From positions 62,001 through 126,000 of the forward strand of contig NW_026570354.1 in assembly GCF_019649055.1 (NCBI RefSeq): a stretch of DNA of 64,000 nucleotides. The letters run 5' to 3'. Positions 14,301-29,300 of this stretch are shown here, in pieces (within the stretch, counting starts at the first letter, position 1; each line of letters begins with the position of its first letter). The notes under the pieces were generated by a model that did no database searches, was not told the origin of the DNA, and saw nothing but the letters and a program-made list of their open reading frames with translations. This stretch comes from Paramacrobiotus metropolitanus (taxonomy: Eukaryota; Tardigrada; Eutardigrada; Parachela; Macrobiotidae). The position numbers were made by a program, and so were the translations under genes.

Positions 14301-17300
14301 TAGATGACCAAAAACAGATCAAGCAGCATTGGCCTATCGTGGGCTTGAAAATAAACAATTGCCTTGTTTAAATCGGTCAGTCGGGAATCCGGCAAAACTG
14401 AACCGATTAGTATATATCATGTCCGATAATTGATTTTTTCCGTCTGTCTCGAACACTGGCAATCTAGATGACCAAAAACAGATCAAGCAGCATTGGCCTA
14501 TCGTGGGCCGAAAATAAACAATTGCCTTGTTTAAATCGGTCAGTCGGGAATCCGGCAAAACTGAACCGATTAGTATATATCATGTCCGATAATTGATTTT
14601 TTCCGTCTGTCTCGAACTCTGGCAATCTAGATGACCAAAAACAGATCAAGCAGCATTGGCCTATCGTGGGCTTGAAAATAAACAATTGCCTTGTTTAAAT
14701 CGGTCAGTCGGGAATCCGGCAAAACTGAACCGATTAGTATATATCATGTCCGATAATTGATTTTTTCTGTCTGTCTCGAACTCTGGCAATCTAGATGACC
14801 AAAAACAGATCAAGCAGCATTGGCCTATCGCGGGCTTAAAATAAACAATTGCCTTGTTTAAATCGGTCAGTCGGGAATCCGGCAAAACTAAACCGATTAG
14901 TATATATCATGTCCGATAACTGATTTTTTCCGTCTGTATCGAACACTGGCAATCTAGATGACCAAAAACAGATCACGCAGCATTCGCCTATCGCGGGCTT
15001 AAAATAAACAATTGTCTTGTTTAAATCGGTCTGTCGGAAATCCCGCAAAACTGAACTTATTAGTATATATCATGTCCGATAACTGATTTTTTCCGTCTGT
15101 CTCGAACTCTGGCAATCTAGATGACCAAAAACAGATCAAGCAGCATTGGCCTATCGTGGGCCGAAAATGAACAATTGCCTCGTTTAAATCGGTCAGTCGG
15201 GAATCCGGCAAAACTGAACCGATTAGTATATATCATCTCCGGTAATTGATTTTTTCTGTCTGTCTCGAACTCTGGCAATCTAGATGACCAAAAACAGATC
15301 AAGCAGCATTGGCCTATCGTGGGCCGAAAATGAACAATTGCCTCGTTTGAATCGGTCAGTCGAGAATCCGGCAAAACTGAACCGATTAGTATATATCATC
15401 TCCGATAATTGATTTTTTCTGTCTGTCTCGAACTCTGGCAATCTAGATGACCAAAAACAGATCAAGCAGCATTGGCCTATCGTGGGCCGAAAATGAACAA
15501 TTGCCTCGTTTGAATCGGTCAGTCGAGAATCCGGCAAAACTGAACCGATTAGTACATATCATGTCCGATAATTGATTTTTTCCGTCTGTCTCGAACACTG
15601 GCAATCTAGATGACCAAAAACAGATCAAGCAGCATTGGCCTATCGTGGGCCGAAAATGAACAATTGCCTCGTTTAAATCGGTCAGTCGGGAATCCGGCAA
15701 AACTGAACCGATTAGTATATATCATGTCCGATAATTGATTTTTTCCGTCTGTCTCGAACTCTGGCAATCTAGATGACCAAAAACAGATCAAGCAGCATTG
15801 GCCTATCGTGGGCCGAAAATGAACAATTGCCTCGTTTAAATCGGTCAGTCGGGAATCCCGCAAAACTGAACTTATTAGTATATATCATGTCCGATAATTG
15901 ATTTTTTCTGTCTGTCTCGAACTCTGGCAATCTAGATGACCAAAAACAGATCAAGCAGCATTGGCCTATCGTGGGCTTAAAATAAACAATTGCCTTGTTT
16001 AAATCGGTCAGTCGGGAATCCGGCAAAACTGAACCGATTAGTATATATCATGTCCGATAATTGATTTATTCCTTCTGTCTCGAACTCTGGCAATCTAGAT
16101 GACCAAAAACAGATCAAGCAGCATTGGCCTATCGTGGGCTTAAAATAAACAATTGCCTTGTTTAAATCGGTCAGTCGGGAATCCGGCAAAACTGAACCGA
16201 TTAGTATATATCATGTCCGATAATTGATTTTTTCCGTCTGTCTCGAACACTGGCAATCTAGATGACCAAAAACAGATCAAGCAGCATTGGCCTATCGCGG
16301 GCTTAAAATAAACAATTGCCTTGTTTAAATCGGTCAGTCGGGAATCCGGCAAAACTGAACCGATTAGTATATATCATGTCCGATAACTGATTTTTTCCGT
16401 CTGTCTCGAACACTGGCAATCTAGATGACCAAAAACAGATCAAGCAGCATTGGCCTATCGTGGGCCGAAAATGAACAATTGCCTCGTTTAAATCGGTCAG
16501 TCGGGAATCCGGCAAAACTGAACCGATTAGTATATATCATCTCCGGTAATTGATTTTTTCTGTCTGTCTCGAACTCTGGCAATCTAGATGACCAAAAACA
16601 GATCAAGCAGCATTGGCCTATCGTGGGCCGAAAATGAACAATTGCCTCGTTTAAATCGGTCAGTCGGGAATCCGGCAAAACTGAACCGATTAGTATATAT
16701 CATGTCCGATAATTGATTTTTTCTGTCTGTCTCGAACTCTGGCAATCTAGATGACCAAAAACAGATCAAGCAGCATTGGCCTATCGTGGGCCGAAAATGA
16801 ACAATTGCCTCGTTTGAATCGGTCAGTCGAGAATCCGGCAAAACTGAACCGATTAGTACATATCATGTCCGATAATTGATTTTTTCCGTCTGTCTCGAAC
16901 ACTGGCAATCTAGATGACCAAAAACAGATCAAGCAGCATTGGCCTATCGTGGGCCGAAAATAAACAATTGCCTTGTTTAAATCGGTCAGTCGGGAATCCG
17001 GCAAAACTGAACCGATTAGTATATATCATGTCCGATAATTGATTTTTTCCGTCTGTCTCGAACTCTGGCAATCTAGATGACCAAAAACAGATCAAGCAGC
17101 ATTGGCCTATCGCGGGCTTAAAATAAACAATTGCCTTGTTTAAATCGGTCAGTCGGGAATCCGGCAAAACTGAACCGATTAGTATATATCATGTCCGATA
17201 ATTGATTTTTTCCGTCTGTCTCGAACTCTGGCAATCTAGATGACCAAAAACAGATCAAGCAGCATTGGCCTATCGCGGGCTTAAAATAAACAATTGCCTT

Positions 17301-20300
17301 GTTTAAATCGGTCAGTCGGGAATCCGGCAAAACTGAACCGATTAGTACATATCATGTCCGATAATTGATTTTTTCCGTCTGTATCGAACACTGGCAATCT
17401 AGATGACCAAAAACAGATCAAGCAGCATTGGCCTATCGTGGGCTTAAAATAAACAATTGCCTTGTTTAAATCGGTCAGTCGGGAATCCGGCAAAACTGAA
17501 CCGATTAGTATATATCATGTCCGATAATTGATTTTTTCCGTCTGTATCGAACACTGGCAATCTAGATGACCAAAAACAGATCATGGCCTATCGCGGGCTT
17601 AAAATAAACAATTGTCTTGTTTAAATCGGTCAGTCGGGAATCCGGCAAAACTGAACCGATTAGTACATATCATGTCCGATAATTGATTTTTTCCGTCTGT
17701 CTCGAAGTCTGGCAATCTAGATGACCAAAAACAGATCAAGCAGCATTGGCCTATCGTGGGCCGAAAATAAACAATTGCCCTGTTTAAATCGGTCAGTCGA
17801 GAATCCGGCAAAACTGAACCGATTAGTATATATCATGTCCGATAATTGATTTTTTCCGTCTGTATCGAACTCTGGCAATATAGATGACCAAAAACAGATC
17901 AAGCAGCACTGGCCTATCGTGGGCCGAAAATAAACAATTGCCTCGTTTAAATCGGTCAGTCGAGAATCCGGCAAAACTGAACCGATTAGTATATATCATG
18001 TCCGATAACTGATTTTTTCCGTCTGTATCAAACACTGGCAATCTAGATGACCAAAAACAGATCAAGCAGCATTGGCCTATCGTGGGCTTAAAATAAACAA
18101 TTGCCTTGTTTAAATCGGTCAGTCGGGAATCCGGCAAAACTGAACCAATTAGTATATATCATGTCCGATAACTGATTTTTTCCGTCTGTATCGAACACTG
18201 GCAATCTAGATGACCAAAAACAGATCAAGCAGCATTGGCCTATCGTGGGCCGAAAATAAACAATTGCCTTGTTTAAATCGGTCAGTCGGGAATCCGGCAA
18301 AACTGAACCGATTAGTATATATCATGTCCGATAATTGATTTTTTCTGTCTGTCTCGAACTCTGGCAATCTAGATGACCAAAAACAGATCAAGCAGCATTG
18401 GCCTATCGTGGGCTTGAAAATAAACAATTGCCTTGTTTAAATCGGTCAGTCGAGAATCCGGCAAAACTGAACCGATTAGTATATATCATCTCCGGTAATT
18501 GATTTTTTCTGTCTGCCTCGAAGTCTGGCAATCTAGATGAAAAAACACATCAGGCAGCATTGGCCTATCGTGGGCTGAAAATAAACAATTGCCTTGTTTA
18601 AATCGGTCAGTCGGGAATCCGGCAAAACTAAACCGATTAGTATATATCATGTCCGATAACTGATTTTTTCCGTCTGTATCGAACACTGGCAATCTAGATG
18701 ACCAAAAACAGATCACGCAGCATTCGCCTATCGCGGGCTTAAAATAAACAATTGTCTTGTTAAAATCGGTCAGTCGGAAATCCCGCAAAACTGAACTTAT
18801 TAGTATATATCATGTCCGATAACTGATTTTTTCCGTCTGTCTCGAACTCTGGCAATCTAGATGACCAAAAACAGATCAAGCAGCATTGGCCTATCGTGGG
18901 CCGAAAATGAACAATTGCCTCGTTTGAATCGGTCAGTCGAGAATATGGCAAAACTGAACCCATTAGTATATATCATGTCCGATAATTGATTTTTTCTGTC
19001 TGTCTCGAACTCTGGCAATCTAGATGACCAAAAACAGATCAAGCAGCATTGGCCTATCGTGGGCCGAAAATGAACAATTGCCTCGTTTAAATCGGTCAGT
19101 CGAGAATCCGGCAAAACTGAACCGATTAGTATATATCATGTCCGATAATTGATTTTTTCTGTCTGTCTCGAACACTGGCAATCTAGATGACCAAAAACAG
19201 ATCAAGCAGCATTGGCCTATCGTGGGCCGAAAATAAACAATTGCCTTGTTTAAATCGGTCAGTCGGGAATCCGGCAAAACTAAACCGATTAGTATATATC
19301 ATGTCCGATAATTGATTTTTTCCTGTCTGTCTCGAACTCTGGCAATCTAGATGACCAAAAACAGATCAAGCAGCATTGGCCTATCGCGGGCTTAAAATAA
19401 ACAATTGTCTTGTTAAAATCGGTCAGTCGGAAATCCCGCAAAACTGAACTTATTAGTATATATCATGTCCGATAACTGATTTTTTCCGTCTGTCTCGAAC
19501 TCTGGCAATCTAGATGACCAAAAACAGATCAAGCAGCATTGGCCTATCGTGGGCTTGAAAATAAACAATTGCCTTGTTTAAATCGGTCAGTCGGGAATCC
19601 GGCAAAACTGAACCGATTAGTATATATCATGTCCGATAATTGATTTTTTCTGTCTGTCTCGAACTCTGGCAATCTAGATGACCAAAAACAGATCACGCAG
19701 CATTGGCCTATCGCGGGCTTAAAATGAACAATTGCCTTGTTTAAATCGGTCAGTCGGGAATCCGGCAAAACTGAACCGATTAGTATATATCATCTCCGGT
19801 AATTGATTTTTTCTGTCTGTCTCGAACTCTGGCAATCTAGATGACCAAAAACAGATCAAGCAGCATTGGCCTATCGTGGGCCGAAAATAAACAATTGCCT
19901 CGTTTAAATCGGTCAGTCGAGAATCCGGCAAAACTGAACCGATTAGTATATATCATGTCCGATAATTGATTTTTTCTGTCTGTCTCGAACTCTGGCAATC
20001 TAGATGACCAAAAACAGATCAAGCAGCATTGGCCTATCGTGGGCCGAAAATAAACAATTGCCTCGTTTAAATCGGTCAGTCGGGAATCCGGCAAAACTGA
20101 ACCGATTAGTATATATCATGTCCGATAATTGATTTTTTCCGTCTGTCTCGAACTCTGGCAATCTAGATGACCAAAAACAGATCAAGCAGCATTGGCCTAT
20201 CGTGGGCTTAAAATAAACAATTGCCTTGTTTAAATCGGTCAGTCGGGAATCCGGCAAAACTGAACCGATTAGTATATATCATGTCCGATAATTGATTTTT

Positions 20301-23300
20301 TCTGTCTGTCTCGAACTCTGGCAATCTAGATGACCAAAAACAGATCAAGCAGCATTGGCCTATCGTGGGCCGAAAATAAACAATTGCCTTGTTTAAATCG
20401 GTCAGTCGGGAATCCGGCAAAACTGAACCGATTAGTATATATCATGTCCGATAACTGATTTTTTCCGTCTGTATCGAACACTGGCAATCTAGATGACCAA
20501 AAACAGATCAAGCAGCATTGGCCTATCGTGGGCTTAAAATAAACAATTGCCTTGTTTAAATCGGTCAGTCGGGAATCCGGCAAAACTGAACCGATTAGTA
20601 TATATCATGTCCGATAATTGATTTTTTCCTTCTGTCTCGAACTCTGGCAATCTAGATGACCAGAAACAGATCAAGCAGCATTGGCCTATCGTGGGCTTAA
20701 AATAAACAATTGCCTTGTTTAAATCGGTCAGTCGGGAATCCGGCAAAACTGAACTTATTAGTATATATCATGTCCGATAACTGATTTTTTCCGTCTGTCT
20801 CGAACTCTGGCAATCTAGATGACCAAAAACAGATCAAGCAGCATTGGCCTATCGTGGGCCGAAAATGAACAATTGCCTCGTTTAAATCGGTCAGTCGAGA
20901 ATCCGGCAAAACTGAACCGATTAGTATATATCATGTCCGATAATTGATTTTTTCTGTCTGTCTCGAACACTGGCAATCTAGATGACCAAAAACAGATCAA
21001 GCAGCATTGGCCTATCGTGGGCCGAAAATGAACAATTGCCTCGTTTAAATCGGTCAGTCGAGAATATGGCAAAACTGAACCCATTAGTATATATCATGTC
21101 CGATAATTGATTTTTCTATCTGTATCAAACTCTGGCAATCTAGATGACCAAAAACAGATCAAGCAGCATTGGCCTATCGCGGGCCAAAATAAACAATTGC
21201 CTTGTTTAAATCGGTCAGTCGGGAATCCGGCAAAACTAAACCGATTAGTATATATCATGTCCGATAACTGATTTTTTCCGTCTGTCTCGAACTCTGGCAA
21301 TCTAGATGACCAAAAACAGATCAAGCAGCATTGGCCTATCGTGGGCCGAAAATGAACAATTGCCTTGTTTAAATCGGTCAGTCGGGAATCCGGCAAAACT
21401 GAACCGATTAGTATATATCATGTCCGATAATTGATTTTTTCTGTCTGTCTCGAACTCTGGCAATCTAGATGACCAAAAACAGATCACGCAGCATTGGCCT
21501 ATCGCGGGCTTAAAATGAACAATTGCCTTGTTTAAATCGGTCAGTCGGGAATCCGGCAAAACTGAACCGATTAGTATATATCATCTCCGGTAATTGATTT
21601 TTTCTGTCTGTCTCGAACTCTGGCAATCTAGATGACCAAAAACAGATCAAGCAGCATTGGCCTATCGTGGGCTGAAAATAAACAATTGCCTCGTTTAAAT
21701 CGGTCAGTCGAGAATCCGGCAAAACTGAACCGATTAGTACATATCATGTCCGATAATTGATTTTTTCCGTCTGAATCGAACACTGGCAATCTAGATGACC
21801 AAAAACAGATCAAGCAGCATTGGCCTATCGCGGGCTTAAAATAAACAATTGTCTTGTTTAAATCGGTCAGTCGGGAATCCGGCAAAACTGAACCGATTAG
21901 TATATATCATCCCCGATAATTGATTTTTTCCGTCTGTCTCGAACACTGGCAATCTAGATGACCAAAAACAGATCAAGCAGCATTGGCCTATCGTAGGCTG
22001 AAAATAAACAATTGCCTTGTTTAAATCGGTCAGTCGGGAATCCGGCAAAACTGAACCGATTAGTATATATCATCTCCGGTAATTGATTTTTTCTGTCTGT
22101 CTCGAAGTCTGGCAATCTAGATGACCAAAAACAGATCAGGCAGCATTGGCCTATCGTGGGCCGAAAATAAACAATTGCCCTGTTTAAATCGGTAAGTCGA
22201 GAATCCCGCAAAACTGAACTTATTAGTATATATCATGTCCGATAATTGATTTTTTCTGTCTGTCTCGAACTCTGGCAATCTAGATGACCAAAAACAGATC
22301 AAGCAGCATTGGCCTATCGTGGGCCGAAAATAAACAATTGCCTTGTTTAAATCGGTCAGTCGGGAATCCGGCAAAACTGAACCGATTAGTATATATCATG
22401 TCCGATAACTGATTTTTTCCGTCTGTATCGAACACTGGCAATCTAGATGACCAAAAACAGATCAAGCAGCATTGGCCTATCGTGGGCCGAAAATGAACAA
22501 TTGCCTCGTTTAAATCGGTCAGTCGGGAATCCGGCAAAACTGAACCGATTAGTATATATCATGTCCGATAATTGATTTTTTCCGTCTGTCTCGAACTCTG
22601 GCAATCTAGATGACCAAAAACAGATCAAGCAGCATTGGCCTATCGTGGGCTTAAAATAAACAATTGCCTTGTTTAAATCGGTCAGTCGGGAATCCGGCAA
22701 AACTGAACCGATTAGTATATATCATGTCCGATAATTGATTTTTTCCGTCTGTCTCGAACACTGGCAATCTAGATGACCAAAAACAGATCAAGCAGCATTG
22801 GCCTATCGCGGGCTTAAAATAAACAATTGCCTTGTTTAAATCGGTCAGTCGAGAATCCGGCAAAACTGAACCGATTAGTATATATCATGTCCGATAATTG
22901 ATTTTTTCCGTCTGTCTCGAACACTGGCAATCTAGATGACCAAAAACAGATCAAGCAGCATTGGCCTATCGTAGGCTGAAAATAAACAATTGCCTTGTTT
23001 AAATCGGTCAGTCGGGAATCCGGCAAAACTGAACCGATTAGTATATATCATGTCCGATAATTGATTTTTTCTGTCTGTCTCGAACACTGGCAATCTAGAT
23101 GACCAAAAACAGATCAAGCAGCATTGGCCTATCGTGGGCCAAAAATAAACAATTGCCTCGTTTAAATCGGTCAGTCGGGAATCCGGCAAAACTGAACCGA
23201 TTAGTATATATCATGTCCGATAATTGATTTTTTCTGTCTGTCTCGAACTCTGGCAATCTAGATGACCAAAAACAGATCAAGCAGCATTGGCCTATCGCGG

Positions 23301-26300
23301 GCTTAAAATAAACAATTGCCTTGTTTAAATCGGTCAGTCGGGAATCCGGCAAAACTGAACCGATTAGTATATATCATGTCCGATAATTGATTTTTTCCGT
23401 CTGTCTCGAACTCTGGCAATCTAGATGACCAAAAACAGATCAAGCAGCATTGGCCTATCGCGGGCTTGAAAATAAACAATTGCCTTGTTTAAATCGGTCA
23501 GTCGGGAATCCGGCAAAACTAAACCGATTAGTATATATCATGTCCGATAACTGATTTTTTCCGTCTGTATCGAACACTGGCAATCTAGATGACCAAAAAC
23601 AGATCAAGCAGCATTAGCCTATCGTGGGCTTGAAAATAAACAATTGCCTTGTTTAAATCGGTCAGTCGGGAATCCGGCAAAACTGAACCGATTAGTATAT
23701 ATCATGTCCGATAATTGATTTTTTCCGTCTGTCTCGAACTCTGGCAATCTAGATGACCAAAAACAGATCAAGCAGCATTGGCCTATCGTGGGCTTGAAAA
23801 TAAACAATTGCCTTGTTTAAATCGGTCAGTCGGGAATCCGGCAAAACTGAACCGATTAGTATATATCATGTCCGATAATTGATTTTTTCTGTCTGTCTCG
23901 AACTCTGGCAATCTAGATGACCAAAAACAGATCAAGCAGCATTGGCCTATCGTGGGCCGAAAATAAACAATTGCCTTGTTTAAATCGGTCAGTCGGGAAT
24001 CCGGCAAAACTGAACCGATTAGTATATATCATGTCCGATAATTGATTTTTTCCGTCTGTCTCGAACTCTGGCAATCTAGATGACCAAAAACAGATCAAGC
24101 AGCATTGGCCTATCGCGGGCTTAAAATAAACAATTGCCTTGTTTAAATCGGTCAGTCGGGAATCCGGCAAAACTGAACCGATTAGTATATATCATGTCCG
24201 ATAATTGATTTTTTCTGTCTGTCTCGAACTCTGGCAATCTAGATGACCAAAAACAGATCAAGCAGCATTGGCCTATCGCGGGCTTAAAATAAACAATTGC
24301 CTTGTTTAAATCGGTCAGTCGGGAATCCGGCAAAACTGAACCGATTAGTATATATCATGTCCGATAATTGATTTTTTCCTGTCTGTCTCGAACTCTGGCA
24401 ATCTAGATGACCAAAAACAGATCAAGCAGCATTGGCCTATCGCGGGCTTAAAATAAACAATTGCCTTGTTTAAATCGGTCAGTCGGGAATCCGGCAAAAC
24501 TGAACCGATTAGTATATATCATGTCCGATAATTGATTTTTTCCGTCTGTCTCGAACTCTGGCAATCTAGATGACCAAAAACAGATCAAGCAGCATTGGCC
24601 TATCGTAGGCTGAAAATAAACAATTGCCTTGTTTAAATCGGTCAGTCGGGAATCCGGCAAAACTGAACCGATTAGTATATATCATGTCCGATAATTGATT
24701 TTTTCTGTCTGTCTCGAACTCTGGCAATCTAGATGACCAAAAACAGATCAAGCAGCATTGGCCTATCGTGGGCCGAAAATAAACAATTGCCTTGTTTAAA
24801 TCGGTCAGTCGAGAATCCGGCAAAACTGAACCGATTAGTATATATCATGTCCGATAATTGATTTTTTCTGTCTGTCTCGAACTCTGGCAATCTAGATGAC
24901 CAAAAACAGATCAAGCAGCATTGGCCTATCGCGGGCTTAAAATAAACAATTGCCTTGTTTAAATCGGTCAGTCGGGAATCCGGCAAAACTGAACCGATTA
25001 GTATATATCATGTCCGATAACTGATTTTTTCCGTCTGTCTCGAACTCTGGCAATCTAGATGACCAAAAACAGATCAAGCAGCATTGGCCTATCGTGGGCC
25101 GAAAATGAACAATTGCCTCGTTTGAATCGGTCAGTCGAGAATCCGGCAAAACTGAACCGATTAGTATATATCATGTCCGATAATTGATTTTTTCTGTCTG
25201 TCTCGAACTCTGGCAATCTAGATGACCAAAAACAGATCAAGCAGCATTGGCCTATCGTGGGCCGAAAATGAACAATTGCCTCGTTTGAATCGGTCAGTCG
25301 AGAATCCGGCAAAACTGAACCGATTAGTACATATCATGTCCGATAATTGATTTTTTCCGTCTGAATCGAACACTGGCAATCTAGATGACCAAAAACAGAT
25401 CCAACAGCATTGGCCTATCGTAGACTGAAAATAAACAATTGTCTTGTTTAAATCGGTCAGTCGGGAATCCGGCAAAACTGAACCGATTAGTATATATCAT
25501 CTCCGGTAATTGATTTTTTCTGTCTGTCTCGAACTCTGGCAATCTAGATGACCAAAAACAGATCAAGCAGCATTGGCCTATCGTGGGCCGAAAATGAACA
25601 ATTGCCTCGTTTGAATCGGTCAGTCGAGAATCCGGCAAAACTGAACCGATTAGTACATATCATGTCCGATAATTGATTTTTTCCTGTCTGCCTCGAAGTC
25701 TGGTAATCTAGATGAAAAAACACATCAGGCAGCATTGGCCTATCGTAGGCTGAAAATAAACAATTGCCTTGTTTAAATCGGTCAGTCGGGAATCCGGCAA
25801 AACTGAACCGATTAGTATATATCATGTCCGATAATTGATTTTTTCCTGTCTGTCTCGAACTCTGGCAATCTAGATGACCAAAAACAGATCAAGCAGCATT
25901 GGCCTATCGTGGGCCGAAAATAAACAATTGCCCTTGTTTAAATCGGTCAGTCGGGAATCCGGCAAAACTGAACCGATTAGTATATATCATGTCCGATAAT
26001 TGATTTATTCCTTCTGTCTCGAACTCTGGCAATCTAGATGACCAAAAACAGATCAGGCAGCATTGGCCTATCGTGGGCCGAAAATAAACAATTGCCTTGT
26101 TTAAATCGGTCAGTCGGGAATCCGGCAAAACTAAACCGATTAGTATATATCATGTCCGATAACTGATTTTTTCCGTCTGTATCGAACACTGGCAATCTAG
26201 ATGACCAAAAACAGATCAAGCAGCATTGGCCTATCGTGGGCCGAAAATAAACAATTGTCTTGTTTAAATCGGTCTGTCGGAAATCCCGCAAAACTGAACT

Positions 26301-29300
26301 TATTAGTATATATCATGTCCGATAACTGATTTTTTCCGTCTGTCTCGAACTCTGGCAATCTAGATGACCAAAAACAGATCAAGCAGCATTGGCCTATCGT
26401 GGGCCGAAAATGAACAATTGCCTCGTTTAAATCGGTCAGTCGGGAATCCGGCAAAACTGAACCGATTAGTATATATCATCTCCGGTAATTGATTTTTTCT
26501 GTCTGTCTCGAACTCTGGCAATCTAGATGACCAAAAACAGATCAAGCAGCATTGGCCTATCGTGGGCCGAAAATGAACAATTGCCTCGTTTGAATCGGTC
26601 AGTCGAGAATCCGGCAAAACTGAACCGATTAGTATATATCATGTCCGATAATTGATTTTTTCTGTCTGTCTCGAACTCTGGCAATCTAGATGACCAAAAA
26701 CAGATCAAGCAGCATTGGCCTATCGTAGGCTGAAAATAAACAATTGCCTTGTTTAAATCGGTCAGTCGGGAATCCGGCAAAACTGAACCGATTAGTATAT
26801 ATCATGTCCGATAATTGATTTTTTCCGTCTGTCTCGAACTCTGGCAATCTAGATGACCAAAAACAGATCAAGCAGCATTGGCCTATCGTGGGCTTAAAAT
26901 AAACAATTGCCTTGTTTAAATCGGTCAGTCGGGAATCCGGCAAAACTGAACCGATTAGTATATATCATGTCCGATAATTGATTTATTCCTTCTGTCTCGA
27001 ACTCTGGCAGTCTAGATGACCAAAAACAGATCAAGCAGCATTGGCCTATCGTGGGCTTAAAATAAACAATTGCCTTGTTTAAATCGGTCAGTCGGGAATC
27101 CGGCAAAACTGAACCGATTAGTATATATCATGTCCGATAATTGATTTTTTCCTGTCTGTCTCGAACACTGGCAATCTAGATGACCAAAAACAGATCAAGC
27201 AGCATTGGCCTATCGCGGGCTTAAAATAAACAATTGTCTTGTTTAAATCGGTCAGTCGGGAATCCGGCAAAACTGAACCGATTAGTATATATCATGTCCG
27301 ATAATTGATTTTTTCTGTCTGTCTCGAGCTCTGGCAATCTAGATGACCAAAAACAGATCAAGCAGCATTGGCCTATCGTGGGCCGAAAATAAACAATTGC
27401 CCTGTTTAAATCGGTAAGTCGAGAATCCCGCAAAACTGAACTTATTAGTATATATCATGTCCGATAATTGATTTTTCCTGTCTGTCTCGAACTCTGGCAA
27501 TCTAGATGACCAAAAACAGATCAAGCAGCATTGGCCTATCGTGGGCCGAAAATAAACAATTGTCTTGTTTAAATCGGTCAGTCGGGAATCCGGCAAAACT
27601 GAACCGATTAGTATATATCATGTCCGATAATTGATTTTTTCCTGTCTGTCTCGAACTCTGGCAATCTAGATGACCAAAAACAGATCAAGCAGCATTGGCC
27701 TATCGTGGGCCGAAAATAAACAATTGCCTTGTTTAAATCGGTCAGTCGAGAATCCGGCAAAACTGAACCCATTAGTACATATCATGTCCGATAATTGATT
27801 TTTTCTGTCTGTCTCGAACTCTGGCAATCTAGATGACCAAAAACAGATCAAGCAGCATTGGCCTATCGTGGGCTTGAAAATAAACAATTGCCTTGTTTAA
27901 ATCGGTCAGTCGAGAATCCGGCAAAACTGAACCCATTAGTATATATCATGTCCGATAATTGATTTTTCCTGTCTGTCTCGAACTCTGGCAATCTAGATGA
28001 CCAAAAACAGATCAAGCAGCATTGGCCTATCGCGGGCTTAAAATAAACAATTGTCTTGTTTAAATCGGTCAGTCGGGAATCCGGCAAAACTGAACCGATT
28101 AGTATATATCATCTCCGGTAATTGATTTTTTCTGTCTGTCTCGAAGTCTGGCAATCTAGATGACTAAAAACAGATCAGGCAGCATTGGCCTATCGTGGGC
28201 CGAAAATAAACAATTGCCCTGTTTAAATCGGTCAGTCGAGAATCCCGCAAAACTGAACTTATTAGTATATATCATGTCCGATAATTGATTTTTCCTGTCT
28301 GTCTCGAACTCTGGCAATCTAGATGACCAAAAACAGATCAAGCAGCATTGGCCTATCGTGGGCCGAAAATAAACAATTGCCTCGTTTAAATCGGTCAGTC
28401 GAGAATCCGGCAAAACTGAACCGATTAGTATATATCATGTCCGATAATTGATTTTTTCCTGTCTGTCTCGAACTCTGGCAATCTAGATGACCAAAAACAG
28501 ATCAAGCAGCATTGGCCTATCGTGGGCCGAAAATAAACAATTGCCCTGTTTAAATCGGTAAGTCGAGAATCCCGCAAAACTGAACTTATTAGTATATATC
28601 ATGTCCGATAATTGATTTTTTCTGTCTGTCTCGAACTCTGGCAATCTAGATGACCAAAAACAGATCAAGCAGCATTGGCCTATCGCGGGCTTAAAATAAA
28701 CAATTGCCTTGTTTAAATCGGTCAGTCGGGAATCCGGCAAAACTAAACCGATTAGTATATATCATGTCCGATAAATGATTTTTTCCGTCTGTATCGAACA
28801 CTGGCAATCTAGATGACCAAAAACAGATCACGCAGCATTCGCCTATCGCGGGCTTAAAATAAACAATTGTCTTGTTTAAATCGGTCAGTCGGGAATCCGG
28901 CAAAACTGAACCGATTAGTATATATCATCTCCGGTAATTGATTTTTTCTGTCTGTCTCGAAGTCTGGCAATCTAGATGACTAAAAACAGATCAGGCAGCA
29001 TTGGCCTATCGTGGGCCGAAAATAAACAATTGCCCTGTTTAAATCGGTAAGTCGAGAATCCCGCAAAACTGAACTTATTAGTATATATCATGTCCGATAA
29101 TTGATTTTTCCTGTCTGTCTCGAACTCTGGCAATCTAGATGACCAAAAACAGATCAAGCAGCATTGGCCTATCGTATCCTGAAAATAAACAATTGCCTCG
29201 TTTAAATCGGTCAGTCGAGAATCCGGCAAAACTGAACCGATTAGTATATATCATGTCCGATAATTGATTTTTTCCTGTCTGTCTCGAACACTGGCAATCT

